From CAWGJF01 sp963715745 (GTDB taxonomy: Bacteria > Bacteroidota > Ignavibacteria > Ignavibacteriales > Ignavibacteriaceae): a DNA stretch of 64,000 nt. This document shows, one piece after another, positions 39,389 through 48,427 of the stretch. Every line of letters starts with the position of its first letter. The stretch's first letter is position 1. A program made the position numbers and the translations under genes. Below the pieces are notes generated by a model. That model did no database searches. It saw only the letters and a program-made list of their open reading frames with translations, and had not been told where the DNA came from. The stretch lies in the NCBI GenBank assembly GCA_963715745.1, contig OY970271.1, forward strand, positions 1,240,001 through 1,304,000, given 5' to 3'.

Positions 39389-39832
39389 ATGAAATTTAAC
39401 TGGGGTACAGGAATCGTAATAGCTTTTATCCTTTTTATGGGATTGGTTATCACAACTGGTGTATATCTTATGAACCAGGATGTGCAGCTTGTAAGTGATG
39501 ATTATTATGACAAAGAAATTGCCTACCAGCAGCATATTGATAATGTAGCCCGGACAGTTGAACTTTCCTCCGAGGAATTAATTTTGTTTGATGAGAGTTT
39601 AATTACTGTAAAGTTGCCATTAGATATTTTATCCAAAAATGTAACAGGTGAAGTTTATCTCTATCGTCCTTCCGATTCAAAGCTTGATATCAGGTTGCCT
39701 TTTTCTCCTGATGAAAACAGACAACAAGTTATTCCTGTAGAAAATTTGCAAAAAGGATTCTGGCGTATTCAGTTTAGCTGGCAGGCTGATAATAAAAACT
39801 ATTACAGTGAAAAAGCAATCGTGATTAATTAA
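39389..39832 (+). CDS. ccoH: FixH/CcoH family protein
   Basis: 147 residues with one N-terminal helix (WGTGIVIAFILFMGLVITT) and an extracytoplasmic domain starting QDVQLVSDDYYDKEIAYQQHID, a FixH hallmark, and ending GFWRIQFSWQADNKNYY. It helps mature or stabilise the cbb3 oxidase. Starts two bases after ccoG and is followed by the SafE-like gene with a 2-base gap. Confidence 0.9.
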   Translation: MKFNWGTGIVIAFILFMGLVITTGVYLMNQDVQLVSDDYYDKEIAYQQHIDNVARTVELSSEELILFDESLITVKLPLDILSKNVTGEVYLYRPSDSKLDIRLPFSPDENRQQVIPVENLQKGFWRIQFSWQADNKNYYSEKAIVIN

Positions 39833-39834
39833 TT

Positions 39835-40548
39835 ATGTCACCTGAAATTCTAACTGCGTTTGTTATTGGTTTTTTGGGAAGCTTTCACTGTATTGGAATG
39901 TGCGGACCAATAGCTATTGCATTGCCTGTTCCCAATTCAACAAATCTTACTTTTTTTACTGGTAGAGTTTTATATAATCTCGGCAGAGTTGTTACTTATT
40001 CATTTATGGGTGCAGTATTTGGCTTGATTGGTGAACGGCTTTTTATTGCTGGTTTTCAGCAGGCAGTTTCAATCTTTCTTGGAGTTATAATAATTATTTC
40101 TGTTCTTCTTCCTTCGAAGTATAAAAATAAAGTTATTCAACTCCCGGCTATCCAGAAAATTTCTCAACCACTTAAAAATAATATAAGCGCTCTTTTTTCC
40201 AAAGGAACAATCTCTTCACTTTTCCTGATAGGGATTTTAAATGGTTTTCTCCCTTGCGGATTTGTTTACATTGGTCTCGCCGGTTCAATTGCCAGCGGCA
40301 ATGCAATTTCGGGTGCGGCAGTAATGATTTTATTTGGTCTCGGAACTGTTCCTGCAATGTTTGCAGCCTCTGTTTTTGGTAAGTTTATCAATCTTGGAAT
40401 AAGAAATAAAATTAAAAAAGCTGTTCCGGTTTTTGCAATTTTGCTTGCAGTGGTTTTTATTTTACGAGGAATGAATCTTGGAATTCCTTACTTAAGTCCA
40501 AAGCTTACTTCCTCAATCCAAAATGTAGATGAATTGGATTGTCACTGA
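39835..40548 (+). CDS. SafE/DsbD-like membrane protein of the cbb3 locus
   Basis: 237 residues, six predicted helices. GFLGSFHCIGMCGPIAIALP is the signature of the TauE/SafE-like (DsbD_2) family members found beside ccoGH, and a second element NGFLPCGFVYIGLAGSIASG mirrors it. The paired Cys residues (C-x-x-x-C and C in FLPCG) suggest metal or thiol chemistry, probably copper handling for the oxidase, but this is inference. Last gene of the oxidase operon. Confidence 0.85.
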   Translation: MSPEILTAFVIGFLGSFHCIGMCGPIAIALPVPNSTNLTFFTGRVLYNLGRVVTYSFMGAVFGLIGERLFIAGFQQAVSIFLGVIIIISVLLPSKYKNKVIQLPAIQKISQPLKNNISALFSKGTISSLFLIGILNGFLPCGFVYIGLAGSIASGNAISGAAVMILFGLGTVPAMFAASVFGKFINLGIRNKIKKAVPVFAILLAVVFILRGMNLGIPYLSPKLTSSIQNVDELDCH

Positions 40549-40611
40549 ATCAGAATTATCCGCCACTTAAACTTTTCTTATATTTAATTTCAATAATTTT
40601 TTAGTTAATAA

Positions 40612-43077
40612 ATGCGAACCTGGCTTAAAGTTACAATCGGTGTTTTCTTTTCCTTGCTGGTAATCCTCCTTGTGGGTGGATACATTATCTATAATATGCT
40701 TTCAAACTCTCTTCCTGAATACACAGGCGAAATTAAAGTAAATGGAATTCAGAATAATGTTGAAATTTATTTCGACAGTCTTTCTGTTCCGTGCATTTTT
40801 GCAGAGAACAATGAAGATGCAGCATTTGCATTGGGTTACCTTCACGCAAGAGAAAGAATGTTTGTTATGGATTTAATCCGTAGAGCAGGTGAAGGAAGAT
40901 TGAGTGAAATACTAGGCAAGGAAACTGTTCCATTCGATAAAATGTTCCGTACTATTGGAATAAACAGAACTGCTGAAATGATTGAAAAGAAAATGGATCC
41001 TTCGGCTCACAATCTGCTCGAGGCTTATTCCAGAGGTGTTAATCAATATATAGAAGAATATAAAAACAAATATACATTTGAATTTGACGTGCTTGGGTAT
41101 CAGCCTGAAAAATGGAAGCCGGTTCATAGCCTGATTGTTGTGAGAATGATGGCTTGGGAATTAAACATAAGCTGGTGGACAGATTTTGTTTTTACTGATC
41201 TTGTCCAGAAACTAGGTGAAGAAAAAGTAAAGGAAATTTTACCCGGATATCCGAATAATGCACCAACTATAATTCCGTCAAATCTGAAAGAAGTTGCTTC
41301 ACTCGATAATTCATTTTTAAAGACTGATCAAGAGTTCAGAGAATTTATTAATAATACCGGAACACATATCGGTTCAAATAGCTGGGTTGTGAATTACAAA
41401 AAATCGATTTCAGGCCAGCCAATAATTGCAAACGATCCTCATCTTGCTTTCAGCGCACCTGGGAAATGGTATGCAGCAGTAATCAAAACTCCTGAAATGA
41501 AAGTTGCTGGTGTCAGCTTACCCGGAACTCCCGGAATTGTAATCGGGAAAAATCAATCAGCCGGAGTCGGAATTGCGTGGGCATTAACAAATATTATGCT
41601 CGATGAAGCAGATTTTTATTTTGAAAAACTTGATTCTACAAAAACAAAATATTTTTTCGATGGTGAATGGAAAAATCTTACAATCATTGATGATACTATC
41701 CAGGTAAAGGGTGATAAGCCTGAACCTTTCGAAATAAAACTTACACACAGAGGTCCGATTGTTTCAGGTATTTATACTTATAATCTTATATATAATGAAG
41801 AAAGCAGAACATATCCACCGGTAAGTATGAAATGGAGCGGTAATGATTTTAGTGATGAAACAGAAGCTTTTCTTGAAATAAATATGGCGCATAACTGGAA
41901 TGAATTCAAAAAAGGCGTTGAGAAATTTAAAGTCCCGGGACAAAATTTTATTTATGCAAGCAGCAAAGGAAATATAGGTTATCTTTTTGGCGGAGCAATT
42001 CCGCTGAGAAAAAGTAATTCCGGTAGTTTTATTTTTGATGGAACAACAAGTGAGAATGATTGGAAAGGCTATTTGTCAAGAAATCAAGAACCATATTTGT
42101 TTAATCCCTCACAAAACTATATTGCTTCTGCAAACAACAAGACCGTAAAAGATTTTAATCATTACATTACTGATTTATGGGAACCTTCATCAAGAATTGA
42201 AAGAATAACTGAGCTTTTGACTTCAAAAGAAAAACATTCTGTAAATGATTATATGAAATACCAGAATGATATTATTTCTCCATATGCAAAAAATATAATT
42301 AAATATATTCTATCGGCATTTAAAGGAATACAGGTTAATGATGAAAATCTAAAAACATCATTACGGCTTTTTGAAGAATGGAATTACGAACTTGATCAGT
42401 ACAGCCAAGCACCAACGATCTATCTAACCTTTTTTGATAAGCTGATGAAAAATATTTACAAAGGTGAGATGGGTGACGATCTTTATAATCAATATGTTAT
42501 GCTAGCAAACCTGCCTTATAGAAATATTCCGGAACTACTTGAAAAACCAAATTCATCGTGGTGGGATGATGTACATACAAATGAAAGAGAAACACGGGAT
42601 GAAATAATTCGCAAAAGTATGGTTGATGCCTTAATCGATCTGGAAAAAAACTATGGAAAAGATTTAAGAGAATGGCAGTGGGGAACAATTCATCAGGTAA
42701 CTTTTAAACATGCTTTTAGTGGTGTGTCAGGTCTTCTGGATGGTATAATTGATATTGGTCCATTCCCAATTGGAGGTGACGGCACAACAATTTTTAATAC
42801 AGAATATGATTTTAATGCAAGCATCGAAAAATATTCCCGCTTCAGGCATGAACCATTCGAAAACAATCTTGGTCCCTCAATGAGATTTATCTATGATTTT
42901 GCTGAGCCGGATTATTTTTATCTTGTGTTGACCACCGGACAATCGGGTAATATTTTCAGTGATCATTATAAAGATCAAACTCCGTTGTGGCTTAATGGAA
43001 AATACATGAAAATCTGTACGAATCCGGACACTATAAAAAAATCACTTGAACAAAAACTTACCCTATATCCTCAATAG
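40612..43077 (+). CDS. Penicillin acylase family Ntn-hydrolase
   Basis: 821 residues, usual size for the single-chain precursor. An N-terminal membrane/signal segment (VTIGVFFSLLVILLVGGYII) is followed by the alpha-chain part. The autocatalytic cleavage site is at Gly254-Ser255 in THIGSNSWVV, Ser255 being the N-terminal nucleophile of the beta chain; NDPHL follows. Family members hydrolyse beta-lactam side chains, acyl-homoserine lactones or other amides. The substrate cannot be predicted here. It stands alone between the oxidase locus and metF. Confidence 0.92.
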   Translation: MRTWLKVTIGVFFSLLVILLVGGYIIYNMLSNSLPEYTGEIKVNGIQNNVEIYFDSLSVPCIFAENNEDAAFALGYLHARERMFVMDLIRRAGEGRLSEILGKETVPFDKMFRTIGINRTAEMIEKKMDPSAHNLLEAYSRGVNQYIEEYKNKYTFEFDVLGYQPEKWKPVHSLIVVRMMAWELNISWWTDFVFTDLVQKLGEEKVKEILPGYPNNAPTIIPSNLKEVASLDNSFLKTDQEFREFINNTGTHIGSNSWVVNYKKSISGQPIIANDPHLAFSAPGKWYAAVIKTPEMKVAGVSLPGTPGIVIGKNQSAGVGIAWALTNIMLDEADFYFEKLDSTKTKYFFDGEWKNLTIIDDTIQVKGDKPEPFEIKLTHRGPIVSGIYTYNLIYNEESRTYPPVSMKWSGNDFSDETEAFLEINMAHNWNEFKKGVEKFKVPGQNFIYASSKGNIGYLFGGAIPLRKSNSGSFIFDGTTSENDWKGYLSRNQEPYLFNPSQNYIASANNKTVKDFNHYITDLWEPSSRIERITELLTSKEKHSVNDYMKYQNDIISPYAKNIIKYILSAFKGIQVNDENLKTSLRLFEEWNYELDQYSQAPTIYLTFFDKLMKNIYKGEMGDDLYNQYVMLANLPYRNIPELLEKPNSSWWDDVHTNERETRDEIIRKSMVDALIDLEKNYGKDLREWQWGTIHQVTFKHAFSGVSGLLDGIIDIGPFPIGGDGTTIFNTEYDFNASIEKYSRFRHEPFENNLGPSMRFIYDFAEPDYFYLVLTTGQSGNIFSDHYKDQTPLWLNGKYMKICTNPDTIKKSLEQKLTLYPQ

Positions 43078-43093
43078 ATATTATTTACAACAA

Positions 43094-43123
43094 TTGTTAT
43101 ATAAATAAGAATAATTATATTTG
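43094..43123 (+). promoter_or_regulatory. Promoter for metF
   Basis: TTG at 43094-43096 and TATATTTG at 43116-43123 with exactly 19 bases between them: a full match to the Bacteroidota TTG-N19-TAnnTTTG pattern, also seen before the rRNA operon. It is 33 bases before the ATG at 43157. Confidence 0.6.
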
Positions 43124-43156
43124 TAGCGATTTTACATTATAATAGAATGGGAAAGA

Positions 43157-44125
43157 ATGAAAGTAATTGATCATCTGGCAAAAGCAAAAGAACCGCTTAT
43201 TAGTTTCGAACTAATTCCGCCAAAACGTGGTGGTGATATTAAGAATGTTTTGGGCGTTATAGATGAAATAATAAAATATCGTCCTCCTTTTATAGATATT
43301 ACCAGCCACTCAGCCGAAGTAATTTATGAAGAAACACCTGAAGGAATTAAAAAGAAGATTAAAAGAAAACGTCCCGGCACCCTGGGTATCTGTGCGCTTA
43401 TCCAGAACAAATATAATATTGATGCAGTCCCACACATTCTAGTTAGAGGATTTACACGTGAGGAAACTGAAGATTTTATGATTGAACTAAATTACCTTGG
43501 GATAGATAATGTACTTGCAATAAGAGGAGATGACAGTGGATATGAAAAACCAGTTCCGCTGGGTAAGAGCGTCAACAGCAGTGCAATAGAACTTGTTAAA
43601 CAAATTGTTGATATGAATAACGGAAAGTACCTGGAAGATTCCCTGCTGGATGCTAAGCCCACTAATTTTTGTGTGGGTGTTGGCGGTTACGCAGAAAAAC
43701 ATTTTGAAGCTCCCAATTTAAAATCAGATATCAAATTTGTAAAAGATAAAGTGGATGCAGGAGCGGATTATATTGTTACACAGATGTTTTTTGATAACAA
43801 ATTTTATTTCAAATACCTTGATGAATGCAGAAAGGTTGGAATAAATGCTCCGATTATTCCCGGATTAAAAATACTTACTTCAAAAGCCCAGCTTCACAGT
43901 ATTCCTAGAAACTTTCATGTAACAATTCCGGATGCTCTTGCAGATGAAATTGAATCTGCAAAAACTCATGATGAAGTTGTCAATATTGGAGTTGAGTGGG
44001 CTGTGAAGCAGGTTGAAGAGCTTCTTGATAAAAAAGTACCCGGAGTTCATTTTTATATAATGTTAAATTCAAAACCAATTACGATGCTGCTTGATCGTTT
44101 GAAATTGTTCAAAAAGACTGCCTGA
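43157..44125 (+). CDS. metF: Methylenetetrahydrofolate reductase
   Basis: 322 residues. TIM-barrel flavoprotein making 5-methyl-tetrahydrofolate for methionine synthesis. Motifs: LISFELIPPKRGGD near the N-terminus (the catalytic Glu), DITSHSAE, NVLAIRGDDSG, FCVGVGGYAEKH, AGADYIVTQMFFDN and PIIPGLKIL. It has its own strong promoter and is followed, 70 bases later, by an unrelated oxidoreductase gene. Confidence 0.95.
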   Translation: MKVIDHLAKAKEPLISFELIPPKRGGDIKNVLGVIDEIIKYRPPFIDITSHSAEVIYEETPEGIKKKIKRKRPGTLGICALIQNKYNIDAVPHILVRGFTREETEDFMIELNYLGIDNVLAIRGDDSGYEKPVPLGKSVNSSAIELVKQIVDMNNGKYLEDSLLDAKPTNFCVGVGGYAEKHFEAPNLKSDIKFVKDKVDAGADYIVTQMFFDNKFYFKYLDECRKVGINAPIIPGLKILTSKAQLHSIPRNFHVTIPDALADEIESAKTHDEVVNIGVEWAVKQVEELLDKKVPGVHFYIMLNSKPITMLLDRLKLFKKTA

Positions 44126-44195
44126 TTATCTTTCATTTTATATTACAATCTTTTCGTGATAAATTACATCTGTTTAAACTTCAATCTTTTTTAAA

Positions 44196-45191
44196 ATGAC
44201 ATCGAACAGCAAATCAAAAAGGAAAAAACTTAAATGGGGAGTTGCCGGCTGTGGCAGATATGCCGAGCATACATTTATTCCAGCAATGAATTTTTTAAGA
44301 AAAAGTTCAATCAACTCCTTCTTTAGTCATAACATTTCCCGTGCAAAAGAACTTGCAGAAAAAACCGGGGCATCAAGTTTTCATAATAACTTTGAAGAAT
44401 TTTTAAAATCCGATATTAATTGTGTTTTTATCTCAAGTGTAAATGCTCATCATTATGAGCAGGTAGTTAAAGCTGCTGAAGCTGGAAAAAATATTCTTTG
44501 TGAAAAACCTTTGGCACTAAATAGTAAAGAAGCTAATGAAATGGTTGAGGCATGTAAGCAAAACAAGGTTCTACTTGCAGTCAATTACATTTACAGGTTT
44601 CATCCGCACGTTGTTAAAGCAAAAGAATTAGTTAAAGATCAGAAGCTTGGTAAACTTGTTTCAGTAAGTGCTGATTTTAATATTGATTTTCCGCCCGGAA
44701 GCAACTTCAGGTTTAATAAATCCTTAAGCGGAGGCGGTGCTTTAAGGGATCTCGGAACACATATGATTGACTTGCTTAGATTTATTGGTGGAAATATAAT
44801 TGATATCCAGGGAGTTATAGATAATGTTGTTTACAAAAGTGAAGTTGAAGATTTTTGTTCCGGGATTGTCAAATTTGAAAAAGGAGGTTATGGTAGATTC
44901 AATGTTTCCTTTAATGCCATACAAGCTCCAAATAGCATAGAAATAGTTGGACACACAGGTGCCATTAATATTGAAAATCTTATTGGGCGCAAACTGGTTT
45001 CTTCCAAAATGACAATCATGCTTGAAGGTGAAGCGAAGAAAACTTTTCGCAAGAGAGGAAATAAAATATTATTCCTTCTTAAATCTGTTCAGAAATCTTT
45101 TCTAAAAAATGAAACACCTTTGGTTACTGGGGAAGACGGATTAATTAACCTGCAAATTATGGAAGAGCTTGAGAGAAAATGTCAGAAATAG
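44196..45191 (+). CDS. Gfo/Idh/MocA family oxidoreductase
   Basis: 331 residues. Rossmann domain with GVAGCGRYAEHTFIPAM, then the family EKP motif in NILCEKPLALNSKEA and a C-terminal alpha/beta domain with GGGALRDLGTHMIDLLRF. These NAD(P) enzymes oxidise or reduce sugars and inositols. The substrate is not predictable. Its end overlaps the aldolase start by 13 bases, so the two probably act in one sugar pathway. Confidence 0.9.
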   Translation: MTSNSKSKRKKLKWGVAGCGRYAEHTFIPAMNFLRKSSINSFFSHNISRAKELAEKTGASSFHNNFEEFLKSDINCVFISSVNAHHYEQVVKAAEAGKNILCEKPLALNSKEANEMVEACKQNKVLLAVNYIYRFHPHVVKAKELVKDQKLGKLVSVSADFNIDFPPGSNFRFNKSLSGGGALRDLGTHMIDLLRFIGGNIIDIQGVIDNVVYKSEVEDFCSGIVKFEKGGYGRFNVSFNAIQAPNSIEIVGHTGAINIENLIGRKLVSSKMTIMLEGEAKKTFRKRGNKILFLLKSVQKSFLKNETPLVTGEDGLINLQIMEELERKCQK

Positions 45192-45832
45192 AAAAGCTGA
45201 TTTCGGTTTGTCATAAAGTTTACAACAAAGGATTTGTATCTGCATTTGACGGAAATGTTTCTGCTATTACTGAAAATAATACAATCCTGATTACACGATC
45301 GGGAATATGTAAAGGCGATGTAACCGAAAAAGACATTCTTGAATTTAATTTTTCCGGAAAGCCATTAAAAGGTGAAGGAAGGATTACCACAGAATTCAAG
45401 CTTCATCTTTTTGCTTATTCCAAAAGAAAAGATGTAAATGCAGTTGTGCATTGTCATCCTGTTCATGCCACTGCTATCAGTTTGCTTGGTGAAGGATTGG
45501 ATAAACACTATTTTCCTGAAGTTCTTCTTACACTTGGAAAAGTTCCACTTTGCAAATATGCAACTCCATCAACAAACGATCTTCCATTAAGTATCGAACC
45601 TTATATAGATTTTGCGTGGGCATTTTTGCTTGAAAATCATGGGGCTTTGACTTTAGGCAAAAACCTTGATGACGCTTATTATAAAATGGAAAAGCTTGAA
45701 CATGCTGCTGAAACAATATGGAAAGCCAGGCTGCTCGGAAATCCAAAAGAATTATCATCCGAAGAAATTACTAGATTGATTGAAATATCTGAAGAAACTT
45801 ATGGTTTAACTCAGGACCGAAGGAATGTTTAA
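45179..45832 (+). CDS. Class II aldolase/adducin family protein
   Basis: 217 residues, size of L-fuculose-phosphate or L-ribulose-phosphate aldolase/epimerases. Motifs: SAFDGNVSA, TRSGICKGDVTEKDIL, zinc ligands in HCHPVHATAIS, and FLLENHGALTLGKNLDDAYYKMEKLEHAA. It probably cleaves or epimerises a phosphorylated sugar using zinc. Translationally coupled to the upstream Gfo/Idh enzyme. ddl follows after 6 bases. Confidence 0.9.
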   Translation: MSEIEKLISVCHKVYNKGFVSAFDGNVSAITENNTILITRSGICKGDVTEKDILEFNFSGKPLKGEGRITTEFKLHLFAYSKRKDVNAVVHCHPVHATAISLLGEGLDKHYFPEVLLTLGKVPLCKYATPSTNDLPLSIEPYIDFAWAFLLENHGALTLGKNLDDAYYKMEKLEHAAETIWKARLLGNPKELSSEEITRLIEISEETYGLTQDRRNV

Positions 45833-45838
45833 AAATTT

Positions 45839-46252
45839 ATGAGCACAGCGAAACCAAAAATTGCACTGTTTGTTGGAGGGACATCCCCGGAAAGGGATGT
45901 TTCAAAAGATACAGGCAGAGCAATTTATGAAGCACTTAAAACCTTAAAATACCCGACAGTTATAATTGATCCTGGATTAGGAATTAATCAGCCTGATAAA
46001 GTTGATAAAATATTTGATAAAAATTTTTCTGGTGAAATATCAAACCCGAACTGTATTTCAGTTGTCAATTCAAAATTACTTGATGATGTTGATCTTGTTT
46101 TTTTAGCATTACATGGAAAATACGCTGAAGACGGAACAATGCAGGCATTACTTGAATTAAGAGGGAAAAAATATACCGGCTCCGGTGTGCTGGCAAGTGC
46201 TATGGGAATGAATAAAAACATTTCCAAAATTCTTTTAAAAATGCTGGAGTGA
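45839..46252 (+). CDS. ddl: D-alanine-D-alanine ligase, N-terminal zero-frame part (137 residues)
   Basis: Carries the N-terminal substrate domain: ALFVGGTSPERDVSKDTG, then LALHGKYAEDGTMQALLELRG, KKYTGSGVLASAMGMNKN. The frame ends at TGA 46250-46252. Reading T TTA AAA at 46234-46240 and stepping back one base gives LLKNAGVNTAKWFVV, exactly the expected continuation of Ddl (K-x-AG-x-x-T/P-x-W). As ddl is normally essential for peptidoglycan, a true knockout is unlikely unless another ligase exists. Confidence 0.85.
   Translation: MSTAKPKIALFVGGTSPERDVSKDTGRAIYEALKTLKYPTVIIDPGLGINQPDKVDKIFDKNFSGEISNPNCISVVNSKLLDDVDLVFLALHGKYAEDGTMQALLELRGKKYTGSGVLASAMGMNKNISKILLKMLE
46234..46240 (+). other. 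T TTA AAA slippery-type heptamer at the ddl frame break
   Basis: Zero-frame codons are CTT TTA AAA ATG CTG GAG TGA. The heptamer is the same as at the CcoI break. Downstream TGCTG (46242-46246) can pair with CAGCA (46256-46260), a 5-bp stem with a 9-base loop, much weaker than at CcoI. Confidence 0.4.
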
Positions 46253-46842
46253 ATACAGCAAAATGGTTTGTAGTTGACGGAAATCAGATTAATACGGATG
46301 AATTAAACAAAAGAATAAAAAATGTATTTGGTTTTCCCTGCATTATTAAACCGAATGATCAGGGTTCCACGGTTGGATTGACTCTGTTAAAAAATCCGGA
46401 TGAAACAGAAAAGGCAATTAAGCTGGCACTTCAATTTTCTTCAGAAGCATTAATTGAAGAATATATTCCCGGACGTGAATTGACAGTTGCAATTCTTGAT
46501 GGTGAACCTTTACCGGTTTTGGAAATTATTCCTAAAAGCGGATTGTACGATTATCAGGCAAAGTATACAAGGGGAATGAGTGAATACCTCGTGCCAGCGG
46601 ATATTCCTGAAAAAGTTTTTAAAGACACACAGTTACAGGCAAAAAAAGCTTTTGATGTTTTAGGCTGTAAAGATTATGCAAGAGTTGATTTCAGGTTGAA
46701 TAAAAAGAATGAAATTTATTGCCTTGAAGTAAATACTCTTCCCGGGATGACAGCAACAAGCCTGGTTCCCAAAATGGCTAAAGCAGTTGGAATGTCGTTT
46801 GAACAATTGATTGAAAAAATTATTCAGCTTGCACTTAGATGA
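46249..46842 (+). CDS. ddl: D-alanine-D-alanine ligase, ATP-grasp part in the -1 frame
   Basis: About 197 residues from a nominal GTG at 46249. Central and C-terminal ATP-grasp regions are complete: FPCIIKPNDQGSTVGLTLL, ALIEEYIPGRELTVAIL, CKDYARVDFRLNKKNEIYCLEVNTLPGMTATSL with the magnesium-binding EVN motif. The product joins two D-Ala for cell-wall precursors. No separate ribosome site is seen, so this is the second half of the gene starting at 45839. It overlaps the downstream DivIC-like gene by 4 bases. Confidence 0.87.
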   Translation: MNTAKWFVVDGNQINTDELNKRIKNVFGFPCIIKPNDQGSTVGLTLLKNPDETEKAIKLALQFSSEALIEEYIPGRELTVAILDGEPLPVLEIIPKSGLYDYQAKYTRGMSEYLVPADIPEKVFKDTQLQAKKAFDVLGCKDYARVDFRLNKKNEIYCLEVNTLPGMTATSLVPKMAKAVGMSFEQLIEKIIQLALR

Positions 46843-47135
46843 AATTTGAACGAAAGAAAATATTTTTTTATTTGTTTATTGGGATTTTTACAATTGGTTT
46901 GTTTTATATTCTTTTTAATGAATATGGTTTTGTAAAATATTCAAAACTATCCGGGCAGGTAGATTCAATTAAATCAGAAATAAACCAACTTAAAACAGCA
47001 AACGAAAATCTGAAAAATGAAATTGATTCTCTTAAAAGAAAAATTCCGGCTAAAATGGAAGAAATTGCAAGAGAAAAATATGATATGGTAAAACCAAATG
47101 AAGTTACAGTTGAGGTTGAAAAAGAGAAACAGTGA
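46839..47135 (+). CDS. Septum formation initiator (FtsB/DivIC-like) protein
   Basis: 98 residues: short basic N-terminus, one membrane helix (FFYLFIGIFTIGLFYILF), then a coiled coil (SGQVDSIKSEINQLKTANEN) and EIAREKYDMVKPNE, the terminal pattern of FtsB/DivIC proteins. It would act in the divisome with FtsL-type partners. Translational overlap with ddl places it with cell-wall genes. Confidence 0.85.
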   Translation: MKFERKKIFFYLFIGIFTIGLFYILFNEYGFVKYSKLSGQVDSIKSEINQLKTANENLKNEIDSLKRKIPAKMEEIAREKYDMVKPNEVTVEVEKEKQ

Positions 47136-48427
47136 TGGGAAAAAATAATTATCCTTCCACACCGCTTGCCGAACGAATAAGACCAGATAGCATAGAAAAT
47201 TTTTACGGACAGGATCACCTTGTTGGTAAAGGCAAACCAATAAAGTTAATGATTGAAAATGATACCCTTAGCTCATTTATTTTATGGGGTCCTCCCGGAA
47301 CAGGAAAAACAACACTTGCAAAAATCATAGCAAAACATACCAATGCAGAATTCCACCAATTGAGTGCAGTTTCATCAGGGGTTAAAGATGTCCGTTCCGT
47401 TATTGAAATTGCAGAACAAAACAGGCAATGGGACAAGAGGACTATTCTTTTTATTGATGAGATTCACAGATTTAATAAATCACAGCAGGATGCGCTTCTT
47501 CATTCAGTTGAATCCGGTTTAGTATTTTTGATTGGAGCAACAACTGAAAATCCGTCCTTTGAAGTAATACCTGCTCTTCGTTCACGAGCAAGAGTTTATG
47601 TTTTAAATGAATTATCGAAAGAAGATTTACAGAATATTTTAAATACTGCAATCCAAAAAGATGAGTTCATTTCTAAACTTCAAATTGAATTGAAAGATGA
47701 AGATTATTTATTTTACCTATCCGGAGGTGATGCAAGAATTTTACTGAATATTTTTGAAGCTTCGGTTTTGCAGCAGATAAAAAATAAAAAAATAAAACTT
47801 GATAAATCTGTTTATGAAAATGTTATTCAAAAGAAGAATGTAATTTATGATAAAGGCGGAGAAGAACATTATAATCTGATTTCTGCTTTCATAAAAAGTT
47901 TGCGTGGCAGTGATCCTGATGCTGCTTTGTACTGGATGGCAAGAATGCTTGAAGGTGGCGAAGATCCATTATTTATTGCAAGAAGAATGGTTGTTTTAGC
48001 TTCAGAAGATATCGGTAATGCATCACCAAATGCGTTGGTGCTTGCAGAAGCTACATTTAGTGCTGTAGATAAAATTGGTCTACCGGAAGCAAGGATTATT
48101 CTTGCACAATGTGCTACTTATCTTGCTTCAGCTCCGAAGAGTAATTCGTCTTATATGGCCATTGAAGAAGCTTTTTCTGAAGTAAGAAAAAATGTAGCCC
48201 ATCCTGTTCCAAATCATTTAAGAAATGCACCAACCAAATTAATGAAAGAGCTTGGATATTCGAAAGGATATCAGTATCCACATAGTACTAAAGGAAATTT
48301 TATCCTCGAAAAATATTTTCCGGATGAAATGGATGAAAAGCAGTTTTATTTTCCAACAGAGAACGGGCAGGAGAAGCAAATAAAGGACAGGCTAAAATTT
48401 TTGTGGAAGGGAAAGAAAAAGTATTAA
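47135..48427 (+). CDS. rarA: Replication-associated recombination protein A (RarA/MgsA AAA+ ATPase)
   Basis: 430 residues from the ATG at 47135; a GTG one codon earlier is possible. PLAERIRPDSIENFYGQDHL opens the protein, followed by Walker A WGPPGTGKTTLAK, Walker B ILFIDEIHRFNKSQQDALL, sensor GATTENPSFEV and the C-terminal tetramerisation region MARMLEGGEDPLFIARRMV and YPHSTKGNF. It acts at stalled forks. Overlaps the DivIC-like gene stop and converges on dprA with no gap. Confidence 0.95.
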   Translation: MGKNNYPSTPLAERIRPDSIENFYGQDHLVGKGKPIKLMIENDTLSSFILWGPPGTGKTTLAKIIAKHTNAEFHQLSAVSSGVKDVRSVIEIAEQNRQWDKRTILFIDEIHRFNKSQQDALLHSVESGLVFLIGATTENPSFEVIPALRSRARVYVLNELSKEDLQNILNTAIQKDEFISKLQIELKDEDYLFYLSGGDARILLNIFEASVLQQIKNKKIKLDKSVYENVIQKKNVIYDKGGEEHYNLISAFIKSLRGSDPDAALYWMARMLEGGEDPLFIARRMVVLASEDIGNASPNALVLAEATFSAVDKIGLPEARIILAQCATYLASAPKSNSSYMAIEEAFSEVRKNVAHPVPNHLRNAPTKLMKELGYSKGYQYPHSTKGNFILEKYFPDEMDEKQFYFPTENGQEKQIKDRLKFLWKGKKKY

